Positions 55,782 through 64,000 of a stretch of 64,000 nucleotides of DNA are shown piece by piece. The first letter of the stretch is position 1. Every line of letters starts with the position of its first letter. Made by a program: the position numbers and the translations under genes. Origin of the DNA: Nocardia otitidiscaviarum NBRC 14405 (lineage in GTDB: Bacteria; Actinomycetota; Actinomycetes; Mycobacteriales; Mycobacteriaceae); assembly GCF_000308635.1 (NCBI RefSeq), contig NZ_BAGD01000026.1, forward strand, positions 124,001 to 188,000. Direction: 5' to 3'. The notes beneath the pieces are model-generated. The model was not told the origin of the DNA and did not search any database. It was given only the letters and a program-made list of their open reading frames with translations.

Positions 55782-58700
55782 TCAGTCGGCGAACCCGAGT
55801 GCCGCCAACGCCCGTGCGCGATCCAGGGTGCGGCCGCGCGCGTAATCGGCCTCGTACTCGTGACCGTGCTCGCCGAGCCGGAGCCGCAGCCGCGCGATAT
55901 CGGGATTGCCCGAGTTCGGCCCGCCGCGGATGGCGTCGGCGATGCCGAGCAGTTGGGCGGCCCCGCGCGGATCGCCGCGCCGCCAGCGCAATTCCGCCGA
56001 GCCGACCGCCACCAGGGCGAGCATCGGCGGGTCCGGCATGGCTGCGGCGAGGTCGCGCGCCTGCGACAGGTGGCGCTCGGCGGTGTCGAGATCGCCGAGC
56101 GCCGCGTCGAGGAATCCGGTGGCGGTGGCGTAGAGGGCGCGTTCCGGCGGTGCGGCGCAATGCGGTTCGGCCAAGTCGAGCTGTCGCCGGGCCGCGTCCA
56201 GATCGCCATCGTAACGGGCCAGGGTGGCGAGGCCGACGCGTGCGAGGGCGTGGTCGCGCGGTGCGGCCGCACGGTCCAGCGTCTCGAGCAGCTGTGTGCG
56301 CGCACCGGCGGGATCACCGGCGTCGATGCGCACCATGGCGAGCCACACCCGCTGCCCGTCATGGGTGCCGAGTTCCCGGGCGAGCGTCGTCGCCTCGTCC
56401 AGCATGCCGAGCGCGGCGTCGAGTTCCGTGCCTGCGGTGATCAGTACGCTCGCCCGGGACATCAGCGACAGCGACAGCCCCCACCGCTCTCCGGCCGCCC
56501 GGAATCCGGCCACGGCTTCGACGAGATCGCTGCTGCCGCGATCGATATCGCCCGCCGCGCCGTGCAGCAGCGAGCGCACCAGCCAGCTCATGCCGCGCAG
56601 CCACAAATCAGCTTGCGCCAGATTGGGTTCCACCGCCGTGACACCGGCCGCGAAGTCGCCGCCGCACAGCGCCCGCAGGGCGCGGACGAGAACGGCGTAG
56701 GGGTCCGGCAGTTCGGTCTCGACAACGAGATCGGTAACCGTCGCGGAACCGGTGGCGGTCGTGAGATCACGCTCGGGATCGACGGCGGTGTGGGCGGATG
56801 CGGCGAGTGTCGGCGGATTGCCGGGCGTGGAACCGTTCTCCGCTCCGGTGGGCATTTCGGGTTCCGCGGCGGCGGTTTCGGCCGGGGTACCGGCGAATAC
56901 GGCATTGAGCAGGAGCGCGGTATGTGCGCGTGCTCGCGCGTTGCCGGGTCCCGCGCCGGGTAGGCGCAGAGCCGCGCGCAACCGTGTGGTCGCGGCGGCA
57001 TGGTCACCGTGGACCGTCCAGAACATGCCCAGCGCCGCCGCCAACCGCAGGGCGGTGTCGGTATCGCCGCTGGCGGTGGCGAAACTCAGTGCGGCGTCCA
57101 GGTTCTCGCGTTCCGCGGTCAGGCGGGTGAGCCAGGGGAGCTGGCCGGAGCCGCGCAGGTGCGGTTCCGCGCGTTCGGCCAGGTCCAGATAGCAAGCGGC
57201 ATGGTTCCTGCGCGCGGTGCGCAGACGGCCGGTATCGGCCAACCGCTTCCGCCCGTACTCGCGAATGGTGTCCAGCATGCGGAAACGGCCGGTGTCGAAG
57301 GTCAGCAGCGACTTGTCCACCAGGCCGTGCAGCAGGTCCACGGTCAGGCCCACATATTCGGCGGCCTCGACCGTGAAACTCGCGGAAAAGACCGAGACCT
57401 GTTCCGCCGCAGCGCGTTCGGCATCGGTGAGCAGGTCCCAGCTCCACGCCACCACCGCCCCCAGCGTGCGGTGCCTGGGCGGCGCGGTGCGGCTACCGGC
57501 GGTCAGAACGCGAAATCGGTCGTCCAGGCGGTCGACCAGGGTCGCCAGGGACATGGACCGCAGGCGTACGGCGGCCAGCTCGATCGCCAGCGGCAGGCCG
57601 TCCAGCAGGCGACAGATCCGTTCGACGTCGGGATCGGTCGTGAAATCGGGCTGGACCGCCCGCGCTCTCTCCATGAAAAGCGCTGCGGCGGAGGCCGGGT
57701 CGAGCGGGCGCACAGGATAGATCAGCTCGCCGGTGATTCCCAGCGGTTCGCGGCTGGTGGCGAGTATTCGCAGGGAGGGACAGCGGCCGAGCGCCTCGTC
57801 CGCCAGCCGGGCGGCCGCGCCGACGACGTGTTCACAGCCGTCCAGGATGAGCAGCGTCCCCGGGCCCGACAGGGCCTCGGCCACCCGTGCCGAGATATCC
57901 CCCTGCTCCCGGATGCCGAGCGTTCGCGCGACCAGCCGCGGCAGATCGTCGGGCTCCGCCGCGGCGGCCAGATCCACGATCCACACGGTGCCGGACACCT
58001 CGGCGGCGGCGGTCACGGCGAGCCTGGTCTTGCCCACCCCACCCGGACCGACCAGTGTGGTCAGGCGGCCGTCGCGCAACCGCTCGGCAACCTCACGCCG
58101 TTCGGTGACGCGGCCGATACAGCTGGTCAGGGGAGCGCGAAGGTTGCCGCCCACCCGCCCGGCCGCGCTTCCCGCGCCCGGCATCGGGACACCGCGCGGC
58201 GGTCGCGGGTGTGGCTCGCGTGGTTCGGTGGGCGGGTGCGTGTCGAGTGGCGGGTTGCCGCGCAGCAGTCGCAGATGCAGCTCGCGTAGTTCGGGAGGTG
58301 GGTCCACGCCGAGCTCTTCGGCGAGCACGGCGCGGTATGCCTCGTAGGCGGCCAGGGCCTCGGCCTGGCGGCCGCCGTGCGCGAGGGACCTGATCAGCAG
58401 TACCCGTGGACGCTCCCGCAGCGGATCGGCGGCGACGAGTTCGCGTAGTTCGGCCGACAGCAGCGCCGGGTCGGCGCGGCCCAGTCGCGCTTCGGCACGG
58501 TCCTCGACGGCCTGCCGCCGCACTTCGGCCAGCCGTGCGATGGGCGCGGTCGCGAACGGCAGCCGGGCGACATCGGCCAGCGGCTCCCCGCGCCACAGCG
58601 CCAATGCCCTGGTGAGCAGCTCCTCGGCCGCCGCCGCCCGCCCCGCCCGCAGCGCGCGCCGCCCTTCTCCCGCCAGCGTCTCGAAGCGGACCGCGTCCAC

Positions 58701-58979
58701 GGCGTCGGCAGGAATGTCGAGCCGGTACCCGCCCGCCTCCGCACACACCACCGCCTCCGGCAGTGTTCTGCGCAGTCGCGATACCGCCGACTGCAAAGCC
58801 GCCGCCGGATGCTCGGGTACCCCGTCCGCCCACAACGCCTCGACCAGCGCCGCGGCCCCTACGACACGTCCCGCGTCCAACGCCAACCGCGTCACCAGCG
58901 CCCGCAACCGCGCACCGCCCACCGCGACGGTCCGGCCGTCCACCTCCACCCGGAGCGGCCCCAGCACATCTACGCGCAC
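55782..58979 (-). CDS. Large SARP/AfsR-like regulator (BTAD, NB-ARC, TPR)
   Basis: A 1065-residue transcriptional regulator. Residues 1-90 are an OmpR-type winged helix (RVDVLGPLRVEVDG...), 95-240 a bacterial transcriptional activation domain (BTAD), 285-580 an NB-ARC-like STAND ATPase with Walker A GPGGVGKTRL at 311-320, and 620-1060 TPR-like repeats. This is the AfsR-type multidomain layout; such proteins activate nearby secondary-metabolite or stress genes. The C-terminal half has an Ala/Glu/Thr-rich insertion near residues 705-760. No biosynthetic cluster is adjacent in this window. Confidence 0.88.
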   Translation of the reverse strand: MRVDVLGPLRVEVDGRTVAVGGARLRALVTRLALDAGRVVGAAALVEALWADGVPEHPAAALQSAVSRLRRTLPEAVVCAEAGGYRLDIPADAVDAVRFETLAGEGRRALRAGRAAAAEELLTRALALWRGEPLADVARLPFATAPIARLAEVRRQAVEDRAEARLGRADPALLSAELRELVAADPLRERPRVLLIRSLAHGGRQAEALAAYEAYRAVLAEELGVDPPPELRELHLRLLRGNPPLDTHPPTEPREPHPRPPRGVPMPGAGSAAGRVGGNLRAPLTSCIGRVTERREVAERLRDGRLTTLVGPGGVGKTRLAVTAAAEVSGTVWIVDLAAAAEPDDLPRLVARTLGIREQGDISARVAEALSGPGTLLILDGCEHVVGAAARLADEALGRCPSLRILATSREPLGITGELIYPVRPLDPASAAALFMERARAVQPDFTTDPDVERICRLLDGLPLAIELAAVRLRSMSLATLVDRLDDRFRVLTAGSRTAPPRHRTLGAVVAWSWDLLTDAERAAAEQVSVFSASFTVEAAEYVGLTVDLLHGLVDKSLLTFDTGRFRMLDTIREYGRKRLADTGRLRTARRNHAACYLDLAERAEPHLRGSGQLPWLTRLTAERENLDAALSFATASGDTDTALRLAAALGMFWTVHGDHAAATTRLRAALRLPGAGPGNARARAHTALLLNAVFAGTPAETAAAEPEMPTGAENGSTPGNPPTLAASAHTAVDPERDLTTATGSATVTDLVVETELPDPYAVLVRALRALCGGDFAAGVTAVEPNLAQADLWLRGMSWLVRSLLHGAAGDIDRGSSDLVEAVAGFRAAGERWGLSLSLMSRASVLITAGTELDAALGMLDEATTLARELGTHDGQRVWLAMVRIDAGDPAGARTQLLETLDRAAAPRDHALARVGLATLARYDGDLDAARRQLDLAEPHCAAPPERALYATATGFLDAALGDLDTAERHLSQARDLAAAMPDPPMLALVAVGSAELRWRRGDPRGAAQLLGIADAIRGGPNSGNPDIARLRLRLGEHGHEYEADYARGRTLDRARALAALGFAD

Positions 58980-59453
58980 ACCGCCATTCTCCAGATTCCG
59001 GGGCGCGGCGACCCCGCGTCCGCAACCCTGCCGCTCCCACCGTGAACAGTGTGCGCCAGCGATATCGACCGCACGCAGGGGCAGTGTCGCACCGAGTCCG
59101 CACCGACAGACGGAAGGAGCCGGGGCCGAGAGCGAAGCCGAACCGTCACCGCAGCCCGGTGAGCTGGCCGTCGAACGGTCACGAGAAGCACTCCAGCCCT
59201 TACCAACGTTCGTCTCGACGTTGGCGCGAGCGTGTCACCGTGGGTCGCGATTTGCGGCTCCCGGGTGTTGCCCGGTCCGCTGAAAAGCGCGAAGGCCGCC
59301 CCCGGGCGAGAGGAACCGGGGGCGGCTCGCGCGACCGTAGGTGGTGGTCGCACCGCGGATCGGACGGGATGGTCCGGATCCGTCGGGTTGCGCGGCGAAT
59401 CGTGTCTGCCGCGCGGATCGGGGGGTCACGGGTACGGGCCGTGACGCGCGGGG
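58980..59453. other. 474-bp non-coding region between SARP and ipdC
   Basis: It contains the ipdC-side terminator 59295-59326 and otherwise no convincing gene. The SARP promoter should lie near 59000-59100. No KstR2-type site was seen here. Confidence 0.5.
59295..59326 (-). terminator. Terminator of echA20-ipdABC operon
   Basis: GCCGCCCCCGG (59295-59305) and CCGGGGGCGGC (59316-59326) form a perfect 11-bp stem with a 10-nt loop. It is extended by GCGCGA/TCGCGC with a 2-nt bulge. Located about 130 bp past the ipdC stop. Confidence 0.68.
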
Positions 59454-60542
59454 TCAGGCGGTCGCGGATTCGGGGTCGGTGACGCGGTAGGAGTTCAGGT
59501 CGTCGATGCGGGCGACCGTGTCGTCGATGATGCGGTCGATGAGGTCCGCGACCGTGGGGAGGTCCTCGATGATGCCGGTGACCTGGCCCGCGGCCAGCAC
59601 ACCCGCCTGCGTATTGCCCTCCACCAGACCGGCTTTCAGCAGCATGGGGGTATTGGCCGCCATGATGACCTGCGACCAGGTGAGGTCCTTGTGCTTGCGC
59701 ATGGCCAGACCGTCCTTGACGATGGTCGACCATGTCATGCCGGTCATGCCCTTGAACTTCAGCGCGTTCGCCGCCGCGGCGACGAACCCGCGGGTTCGGC
59801 CCGAATGTTCCAGCCGCTGCACCAGTTCGGTATTGAGCACCCGGTGCGGCATGCCGTCGACCTTGGTGGAGACCACGGTGTCCTGGAGTCCGCGCCGCAG
59901 ATACTCCTGTTTCACCGCGTCCGGCACGCTGCTCTCCTGGGTGAGCAGGAAGCGGGTGCCCATGGCGACCCCGGCCGCGCCGTAGGACAGCGCCGCCGCC
60001 AGCCCGCGCCCGTCGAAGAAGCCGCCGCCGGCGACCACGGGAATGTCCACCGCGTCGAGCACCGAGGGCAGCAGCAGGGTGGTGGCGACCGGGCCGGTGT
60101 GCCCGCCGCCCTCGCCGCCCTGCACGATCACCGCGTCCGCACCCCACTTCGCCACCTTCACCGCGTGCTTGGCCGCGCCGATGGACGGAACCACCACCAC
60201 ACCGGCGTCTTTCAGCCGCGCGATGAGCTCCTGCTTGGGTGCGAGGGCGAAGGAGGCGACCCGCACCCCCTCGCGAATGAGCAGTTCGATGCGTTCGGGG
60301 GCGTCGCCGGCGTCGGCGCGGATATTCACGCCGAACGGTTTGGTGGTCTGCGCCTTGGTCTTGGCGATGGCCGCTTCCAGCTCGGCGAAGGTCATGGTGG
60401 CCGAGGCCAGAATGCCCAGGCCGCCCGCATTGGCGGTGGCCGAGACCAGGCCGGGGCCGGCGACCCAGCCCATCCCGGTCTGCACGATGGGGTGTTCGAT
60501 GCCGACCAGTTCGGTCAGTGGTGTGCGCAGCCGGGCGGTCAC
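59454..60542 (-). CDS. ipdC: Flavin-dependent oxidoreductase IpdC (nitronate monooxygenase-like)
   Basis: A 362-residue TIM-barrel flavoprotein of the 2-nitropropane dioxygenase/NMO family: HPIVQTGMGWVAGPGLVSATANAGGLGILAS at the N-terminus, VIVQGGEGGGHTG (FMN phosphate loop, about residue 140), VVAGGGFFDGRGLAAALSYGAAGVAMGTRFL. In steroid degraders IpdC is an oxidoreductase in ring C/D degradation acting on a hydroxy-indane CoA thioester. Its start overlaps the ipdB stop (ATGA). Confidence 0.92.
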   Translation of the reverse strand: MTARLRTPLTELVGIEHPIVQTGMGWVAGPGLVSATANAGGLGILASATMTFAELEAAIAKTKAQTTKPFGVNIRADAGDAPERIELLIREGVRVASFALAPKQELIARLKDAGVVVVPSIGAAKHAVKVAKWGADAVIVQGGEGGGHTGPVATTLLLPSVLDAVDIPVVAGGGFFDGRGLAAALSYGAAGVAMGTRFLLTQESSVPDAVKQEYLRRGLQDTVVSTKVDGMPHRVLNTELVQRLEHSGRTRGFVAAAANALKFKGMTGMTWSTIVKDGLAMRKHKDLTWSQVIMAANTPMLLKAGLVEGNTQAGVLAAGQVTGIIEDLPTVADLIDRIIDDTVARIDDLNSYRVTDPESATA

Positions 60543-61303
60543 GATGTCACTTCCTTCTCCCGGAAACCCTTGGGATCCAGCACCGTTCGAATGATCCGCA
60601 GTTCCTCCTCGGTGGGCAGCCGGGTTTCGCCCGCCTCGGCCAGACCGGCGATCTCGAAGGAGGTGTTCTCGGCGACCTCGTCGGCGGTGACGCCCGGATG
60701 CAGCGACAGCGCGCGCAGCGTGTGCGCGGGTCCGCCGAAGTCGAAGACGCCCAGGTTCGACACCACCCGGTGCAGATGGTGGAACCGGTAGGCCGGATTC
60801 TCCGGATCGATCCTGTCGTAGCCGATCCCGGAGACGATGTCGACGCTCTCGCAGAACACCCGCTTGCTGTGCTTGGGCACGAAGTAGCTGGTGGCGTGGT
60901 TGATGGTGTTGCCGGGAGCGCCGCGCACCCCGAACATCTGCCGGGTCGGGCGTTGCAGCGGACCGAAGGCCGACAGGTTCTGATTGCCGTACCTGTCCAG
61001 CTGATTCGCGCCCATGACCACATGACGGCGACCCGAGGCCACCACGTCGAACACCTTGGAGAACGGAATCCAGCCCTCGATGGGCGCCTTGCCCCCGATG
61101 GGCGGAACCTCGGCGAGCAACAGCGCCTCACCGTCGGAGAGCAGCAGATCCGGCTCGAAGGTCAGCCGTGCCAGCCGCGCGCCGATGGTGGTGACGGTGG
61201 ACATGGGGCTGGCCATGATCTCGCCCGCGCCGCGGAAGATCTCGGCCGCCGCGACGACGCAGACCTCGGCCCGGGTGACGGTGGTGGCGGCGGTGGTATT
61301 CAT
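60539..61303 (-). CDS. ipdB: COCHEA-CoA hydrolase beta subunit
   Basis: A 254-residue protein of the class I CoA-transferase superfamily: RAEVCVVAAAEIFRGAGEIMA, LSDGEALLLAEVPP, VMGANQLDRYGNQNLSAFG. IpdAB is not a CoA transferase but hydrolyses the last steroid ring of COCHEA-CoA. ATG at 61303 overlaps the ipdA stop (ATGA). Confidence 0.92.
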   Translation of the reverse strand: MNTTAATTVTRAEVCVVAAAEIFRGAGEIMASPMSTVTTIGARLARLTFEPDLLLSDGEALLLAEVPPIGGKAPIEGWIPFSKVFDVVASGRRHVVMGANQLDRYGNQNLSAFGPLQRPTRQMFGVRGAPGNTINHATSYFVPKHSKRVFCESVDIVSGIGYDRIDPENPAYRFHHLHRVVSNLGVFDFGGPAHTLRALSLHPGVTADEVAENTSFEIAGLAEAGETRLPTEEELRIIRTVLDPKGFREKEVTS

Positions 61304-62175
61304 TTCTGCTCCTCGGCGAAAGCGCGGACGGCGGACTGGTATTCGTCCTCGGAGACGTCCAGGTAGCGCGCCCTGAACTCGGCCCACGATGCGGGCGTCT
61401 TGGCGGCCTCCACGTAGTGGCGCTGGAACCGCTCGTCGCGGCCGTAGCTGCCCGAGAAGGTGAAGTGCGCGCCGCCCGGGGCCTCGACCACGCCGTCGAC
61501 CATCATGCGGTTGAGGATGATCGCTTGCTGCGGAACGGCTTTCACCAGCTCGTCGGTGTCCACGAGTCGATCCACCGAGAGGTACCGGCGCTGCGCCGCC
61601 AGTGCGTACAGATCGTCGAAGTAGGGATCGACGCCGGTGTAGGCGGCATTGCCGTGCTTGTCGCCCAGGTCCAGATGGACGAAGGAGGCGTCCAGGTCGA
61701 GTGCGGGCATGGCGACCAGGGTCTCGGTCTTGCCGTCGGTCGGGTAGGGGGAGTCGACCGTCTTCAACTCGCCCTCCCAGAAATCCAGGACGGCCGAGCC
61801 CAATCCGGCCCGGATGGGCAGGAACGGCAGGCGGGCGGCGGCGGCCTGCAGGCCGCATTTCACCATGCCCTCGTCCATCTCCCGCACGGTGATCGCGCCC
61901 TCGGTGCGCGCCTTGGCGAACCACGGATCGTAGAACGGCGCGGAGTCCAGGGAGACGAAGCCGTAGTACGCCTTGCGCACCTTGCCCGCCGAGCACAGCA
62001 GACCCAGGTCCGGCCCGCCGTAGCTGACCACGGTCAGATCGGTGATGTCCGACCGCAGCAGTGCCCGCACGAAGGCCATGGGCTTGCGCCGGGAGCCCCA
62101 GCCGCCGAGGCCGATGGTCATTCCGCTGCGCAGTTCGCCGACCACGTCGTCCAGCGACATTCGCTTGTCGCGCAT
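61300..62175 (-). CDS. ipdA: COCHEA-CoA hydrolase alpha subunit
   Basis: A 291-residue class I CoA-transferase-like protein: MRDKRMSLDDVVGELRSGMT at the N-terminus, IGLGGWGSRRKPMAFVRALLRS, VVSYGGPDLGLLCSAGKVRKAYYGFVSLD. Pairs with IpdB to open the final ring by retro-Claisen-type hydrolysis. It lies 5 bp after echA20; ATG at 62175 gives the expected length. Confidence 0.93.
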   Translation of the reverse strand: MRDKRMSLDDVVGELRSGMTIGLGGWGSRRKPMAFVRALLRSDITDLTVVSYGGPDLGLLCSAGKVRKAYYGFVSLDSAPFYDPWFAKARTEGAITVREMDEGMVKCGLQAAAARLPFLPIRAGLGSAVLDFWEGELKTVDSPYPTDGKTETLVAMPALDLDASFVHLDLGDKHGNAAYTGVDPYFDDLYALAAQRRYLSVDRLVDTDELVKAVPQQAIILNRMMVDGVVEAPGGAHFTFSGSYGRDERFQRHYVEAAKTPASWAEFRARYLDVSEDEYQSAVRAFAEEQK

Positions 62176-62180
62176 GGCTG

Positions 62181-62957
62181 CTACTTCCCCTTCTTCTGCG
62201 CGGCCAGATCGTCGTCGAAGCGCGCCCGGATCTCGTCGGCCACGCCCGCGAGATTGAGTTCCATGGTGAAGCCCTGCTCGTAGCGGTAGGAGCGGTGCAC
62301 GTCCTGCACGTCGATGCCGTTCAACGCCCGCTTGGCGGCGCGGATGACCCGGCCGTCCTTGTTGGCGATGTTCTTGGCGACCTCCATCGCGGCGGCGTCG
62401 AGTTCGGGCCGCGGCACCACCTTGTAGACGGAGCCGTAGTGGTACAGCTGCTGCGCGGTGAGGGTGCCGGCGGTGTAGAACATGGTGCGCATCAGGTGCT
62501 GGGGGACCAGGCGTGCCAGATGGGTGGCCGCGCCGAGCGCACCGCGATCCACCTCGGGCAGGCCGAAGGTGGCGTCGTCGGAGGCCACGATGACGTCGGA
62601 GTTGCCGACCAGGCCGATACCGCCGCCGAGGCAGAAGCCGTTCACGGCGGTCACGACGGGGACCTCGCAGTCGTAGACGGCGGCGAAGGCTTCGAAGCAG
62701 CCGTGGTTGGCGCGGATCAGGGCGGTGTGCCCGGTGTCGCGGTTCATCTCCTTGATGTCCACGCCCGCGTTGAATCCGCGCCCCTCGGCGCGCAGCACCA
62801 CCACCCGGGTGTTCTGGTCGCGCCCCGCCTCGCGGACGGCGTCGGCCAGGGCGAACCAGCCATCCGAGGGCAGGGCGTTGACCGGCGGGTAGTCGACAGT
62901 GACGACTTCCACGCCGTCGGATTCGGTGTGACGGTTGATCCCCATCGAATGTCCCAT
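62181..62957 (-). CDS. echA20: Crotonase-like ring hydrolase EchA20
   Basis: A 258-residue crotonase-fold enzyme that hydrolytically opens ring D of HIEC-CoA in the steroid pathway. Motifs: VVTVDYPPVNALPSDGWFALADA, LRAEGRGFNAGVDIKEMNRDTG, VNGFCLGGGIGLVGNSDVIVAS and the C-terminal RYEQGFTMELNLAG. First gene of the leftward operon echA20-ipdA-ipdB-ipdC. ATG at 62957 is chosen; 62945 and 62975 are alternatives. A KstR2-type site lies 13 bp upstream. Confidence 0.92.
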   Translation of the reverse strand: MGHSMGINRHTESDGVEVVTVDYPPVNALPSDGWFALADAVREAGRDQNTRVVVLRAEGRGFNAGVDIKEMNRDTGHTALIRANHGCFEAFAAVYDCEVPVVTAVNGFCLGGGIGLVGNSDVIVASDDATFGLPEVDRGALGAATHLARLVPQHLMRTMFYTAGTLTAQQLYHYGSVYKVVPRPELDAAAMEVAKNIANKDGRVIRAAKRALNGIDVQDVHRSYRYEQGFTMELNLAGVADEIRARFDDDLAAQKKGK

Positions 62958-62970
62958 CGTTGGCAAAACA

Positions 62971-62984
62971 AGCAAGTGCTTGGT
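62971..62984. promoter_or_regulatory. KstR2 operator between echA20 and SDR gene
   Basis: AGCAAGTGCTTGGT is identical to the site at 43400-43413 and fits the KstR2 consensus at all defined positions. It lies in the short gap between divergent starts. Confidence 0.87.
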
Positions 62985-62995
62985 AGGTTAGCACG

Positions 62996-63790
62996 GTGGC
63001 AATCGAAGTGAACCTCTCCGGCTCCGTCGTCCTGGTGACCGGCGGTGTGCGCGGCGTCGGAGCCGGGATCAGCCGGGTTTTCCTGGAGGCCGGCGCGACC
63101 GTGGTGGCCTGTGCGCGCCGCCCCGCGGATGCGCCCGTCGAGGTGGACGGCCGGGCGATCGACTTCCTGCCGTGCGATGTGCGCGATCCGGATTCGGTGC
63201 GGAAACTCGTCGACACCCTCGTGGTGAAGTACGGGCGGCTCGACACCGTGGTGAACAATGCCGGTGGCGCGCCCTTCGCGCTGGCCGCCGCCGCCAGCGC
63301 CAACTTCCACTCGAAGATCGTGCAGTTGAACCTGCTCGCGCCGCTGCTGGTGTCGCAGGCCGCCAACGAGGTGATGCAGCGACAGCGCGGCGGCGGTTCC
63401 ATCGTGATGATCTCCAGCGTCAGCGGGCACCGGCCCTCGCCCGGCACCGCCGCCTATGGTGCCGCGAAAGCCGGTGTGGACAGCCTGGTTTCGTCGCTCG
63501 CCGTCGAATGGGCACCCAGGGTGCGGATCAATTCGGTCATCTGCGGCATGGTCGAGACCGAGAGCTCCCACCTGCACTACGGCGACGACGACGGCATCGC
63601 CGCGGTGAGCGGCACCGTCCCGCTGCAGCGCCTGGCCACCCCCGAGGACATCGGCCGCTCCGCCGCCTTCCTGGCCTCCCCGCTGGCCTCCTACATCAGC
63701 GGCGGCACCCTGCTGGTCCACGGCGGCGGCGAGAAACCCGCCTTCCTGGACGCCTCCACCGCCGAGGTGCCCTCGGCAGCGGGGGGCTAG
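62996..63790 (+). CDS. SDR oxidoreductase of KstR2 regulon (Rv3549c-like)
   Basis: A 264-residue short-chain dehydrogenase: VLVTGGVRGVGAGISRVFLE (cofactor), VNNAGGAPFA, ISSVSGHRPSPGTAAYGAAKAG (Ser, Tyr, Lys). By synteny it corresponds to Rv3549c, divergent from echA20 in M. tuberculosis. The exact step in ring C/D degradation is not known to me. GTG at 62996 is 11 bp past the KstR2-type site. Confidence 0.87.
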   Translation: MAIEVNLSGSVVLVTGGVRGVGAGISRVFLEAGATVVACARRPADAPVEVDGRAIDFLPCDVRDPDSVRKLVDTLVVKYGRLDTVVNNAGGAPFALAAAASANFHSKIVQLNLLAPLLVSQAANEVMQRQRGGGSIVMISSVSGHRPSPGTAAYGAAKAGVDSLVSSLAVEWAPRVRINSVICGMVETESSHLHYGDDDGIAAVSGTVPLQRLATPEDIGRSAAFLASPLASYISGGTLLVHGGGEKPAFLDASTAEVPSAAGG

Positions 63791-63822
63791 CCGGGTGGGA
63801 GCCCGAGAACCGCACTGCCGCC

Positions 63823-63892
63823 GGGGGCGCGGGGGCTGGGCCCCTGGTCGGTCGGCACCGCTCTTCCATCGGGGGCGCGGGGGCTGGGCCCC
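63823..63892. repeat. 22-bp GC-rich direct repeat with internal hairpins
   Basis: A 22-bp unit beginning GGGGGCGCGGGGGCTGGGC occurs at 63823-63844 and 63871-63892, 48 bp apart start to start. Each unit contains a GGGGC-TGG-GCCCC type hairpin. It lies between two co-directional SDR genes. Confidence 0.6.
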
Positions 63893-63926
63893 CGATCCTC
63901 AACTCTTCTGACACAGAGGTATCGAT

Positions 63927-64000
63927 ATGACGGACAACAAGATCTGCGACGGCCGTGTGGTCATCGTGACCGGTGCGGGCCGGGGCATCGGCCGCGCGCA
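63927..64000 (+). CDS. SDR oxidoreductase (Rv3548c-like), 5' end only
   Basis: The first 24 residues begin MTDNKICDGRVVIVTGAGRG, the N-terminal strand and TGxxxGIG cofactor motif of a classical SDR, then the window ends. It probably belongs to the same KstR2-type operon as the preceding SDR. ATG follows AGAGG. Confidence 0.8.
   Translation, partial: MTDNKICDGRVVIVTGAGRGIGRA

Noticed and set aside
61304..61996. N-terminal extension of ipdB reading back through ipdA
   Set aside because: The extension overlaps ipdA in another frame and is Arg-rich; IpdB family residues begin after ATG 61303, which overlaps the ipdA stop.

Overview
The window is about 70% GC with strong GC3 bias, GTG starts, ATGA/TGATG gene overlaps and actinobacterial gene families. 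Gene content matches the cholesterol/steroid catabolic loci of Mycobacteriales (Nocardia, Rhodococcus, Mycobacterium). Nocardia or a close relative is my inference; no rRNA or other taxonomic marker is present.

Layout. 1-10.6 kb is general genome: an epoxide hydrolase (cut by the left edge) divergent from a WYL regulator with a perfect operator-like palindrome between them; a five-gene MoxR/DUF58/DUF4129 membrane operon; UDP-glucose dehydrogenase plus a GT4 glycosyltransferase; a ZapE ATPase; and a solitary PIN-domain protein. 10.6-24.5 kb is the first steroid block (KstR type): chsH3/hsd4B-like hydratase, kstD, the hsaE-hsaG-hsaF meta-cleavage tail, then hsaA-hsaD-hsaC-hsaB divergent from kshA and a coupled four-Cys small protein. 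Sites fitting the KstR consensus TnnAACnnGTTnnA lie in both divergent promoter regions. Two interlopers, an MDR oxidoreductase and an AraC regulator, sit inside this block.

24.5-37.4 kb is a non-steroid island: a DUF985 cupin, a saccharopine-dehydrogenase-like protein divergent from a second AraC paralogue, an Opp/Dpp-type ABC transporter preceded by an IdeR-like iron box, a DUF427 protein, an amino acid permease, a small membrane protein and an MFS transporter. 37.5-48.2 kb is the second steroid block (KstR2 type, degradation of the last two rings): fadD3, an extra enoyl-CoA hydratase, fadE31, ipdE1 and ipdE2 leftwards; fadE30, ipdF, an unknown protein, kstR2 and fadA6 rightwards. 48.2-59.4 kb is another insertion: a Tat-exported multicopper oxidase, a rifampicin-monooxygenase-like hydroxylase divergent from a TetR regulator with two 30-bp operators, a YbaB-like protein, an NCS2 permease, a possible tautomerase-YHS fusion, a secreted DUF4189 protein and a large SARP regulator. 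59.4-64 kb completes the KstR2 block: ipdC, ipdB, ipdA and echA20 leftwards, and two SDR genes rightwards (the last cut by the window end).

Together the steroid genes cover ring opening (KshA/KstD), cleavage and degradation of rings A/B (HsaA-G), activation of the remaining two-ring propionate (FadD3) and its breakdown (FadE30, IpdF, IpdE1/E2, IpdC, EchA20, IpdAB, FadA6). KstR2-type sites AnCAAGnnCTTGnT stand at fadD3/fadE30, kstR2-fadA6 and echA20/SDR. No CRISPR array, rRNA, tRNA, transposase or phage gene was seen.
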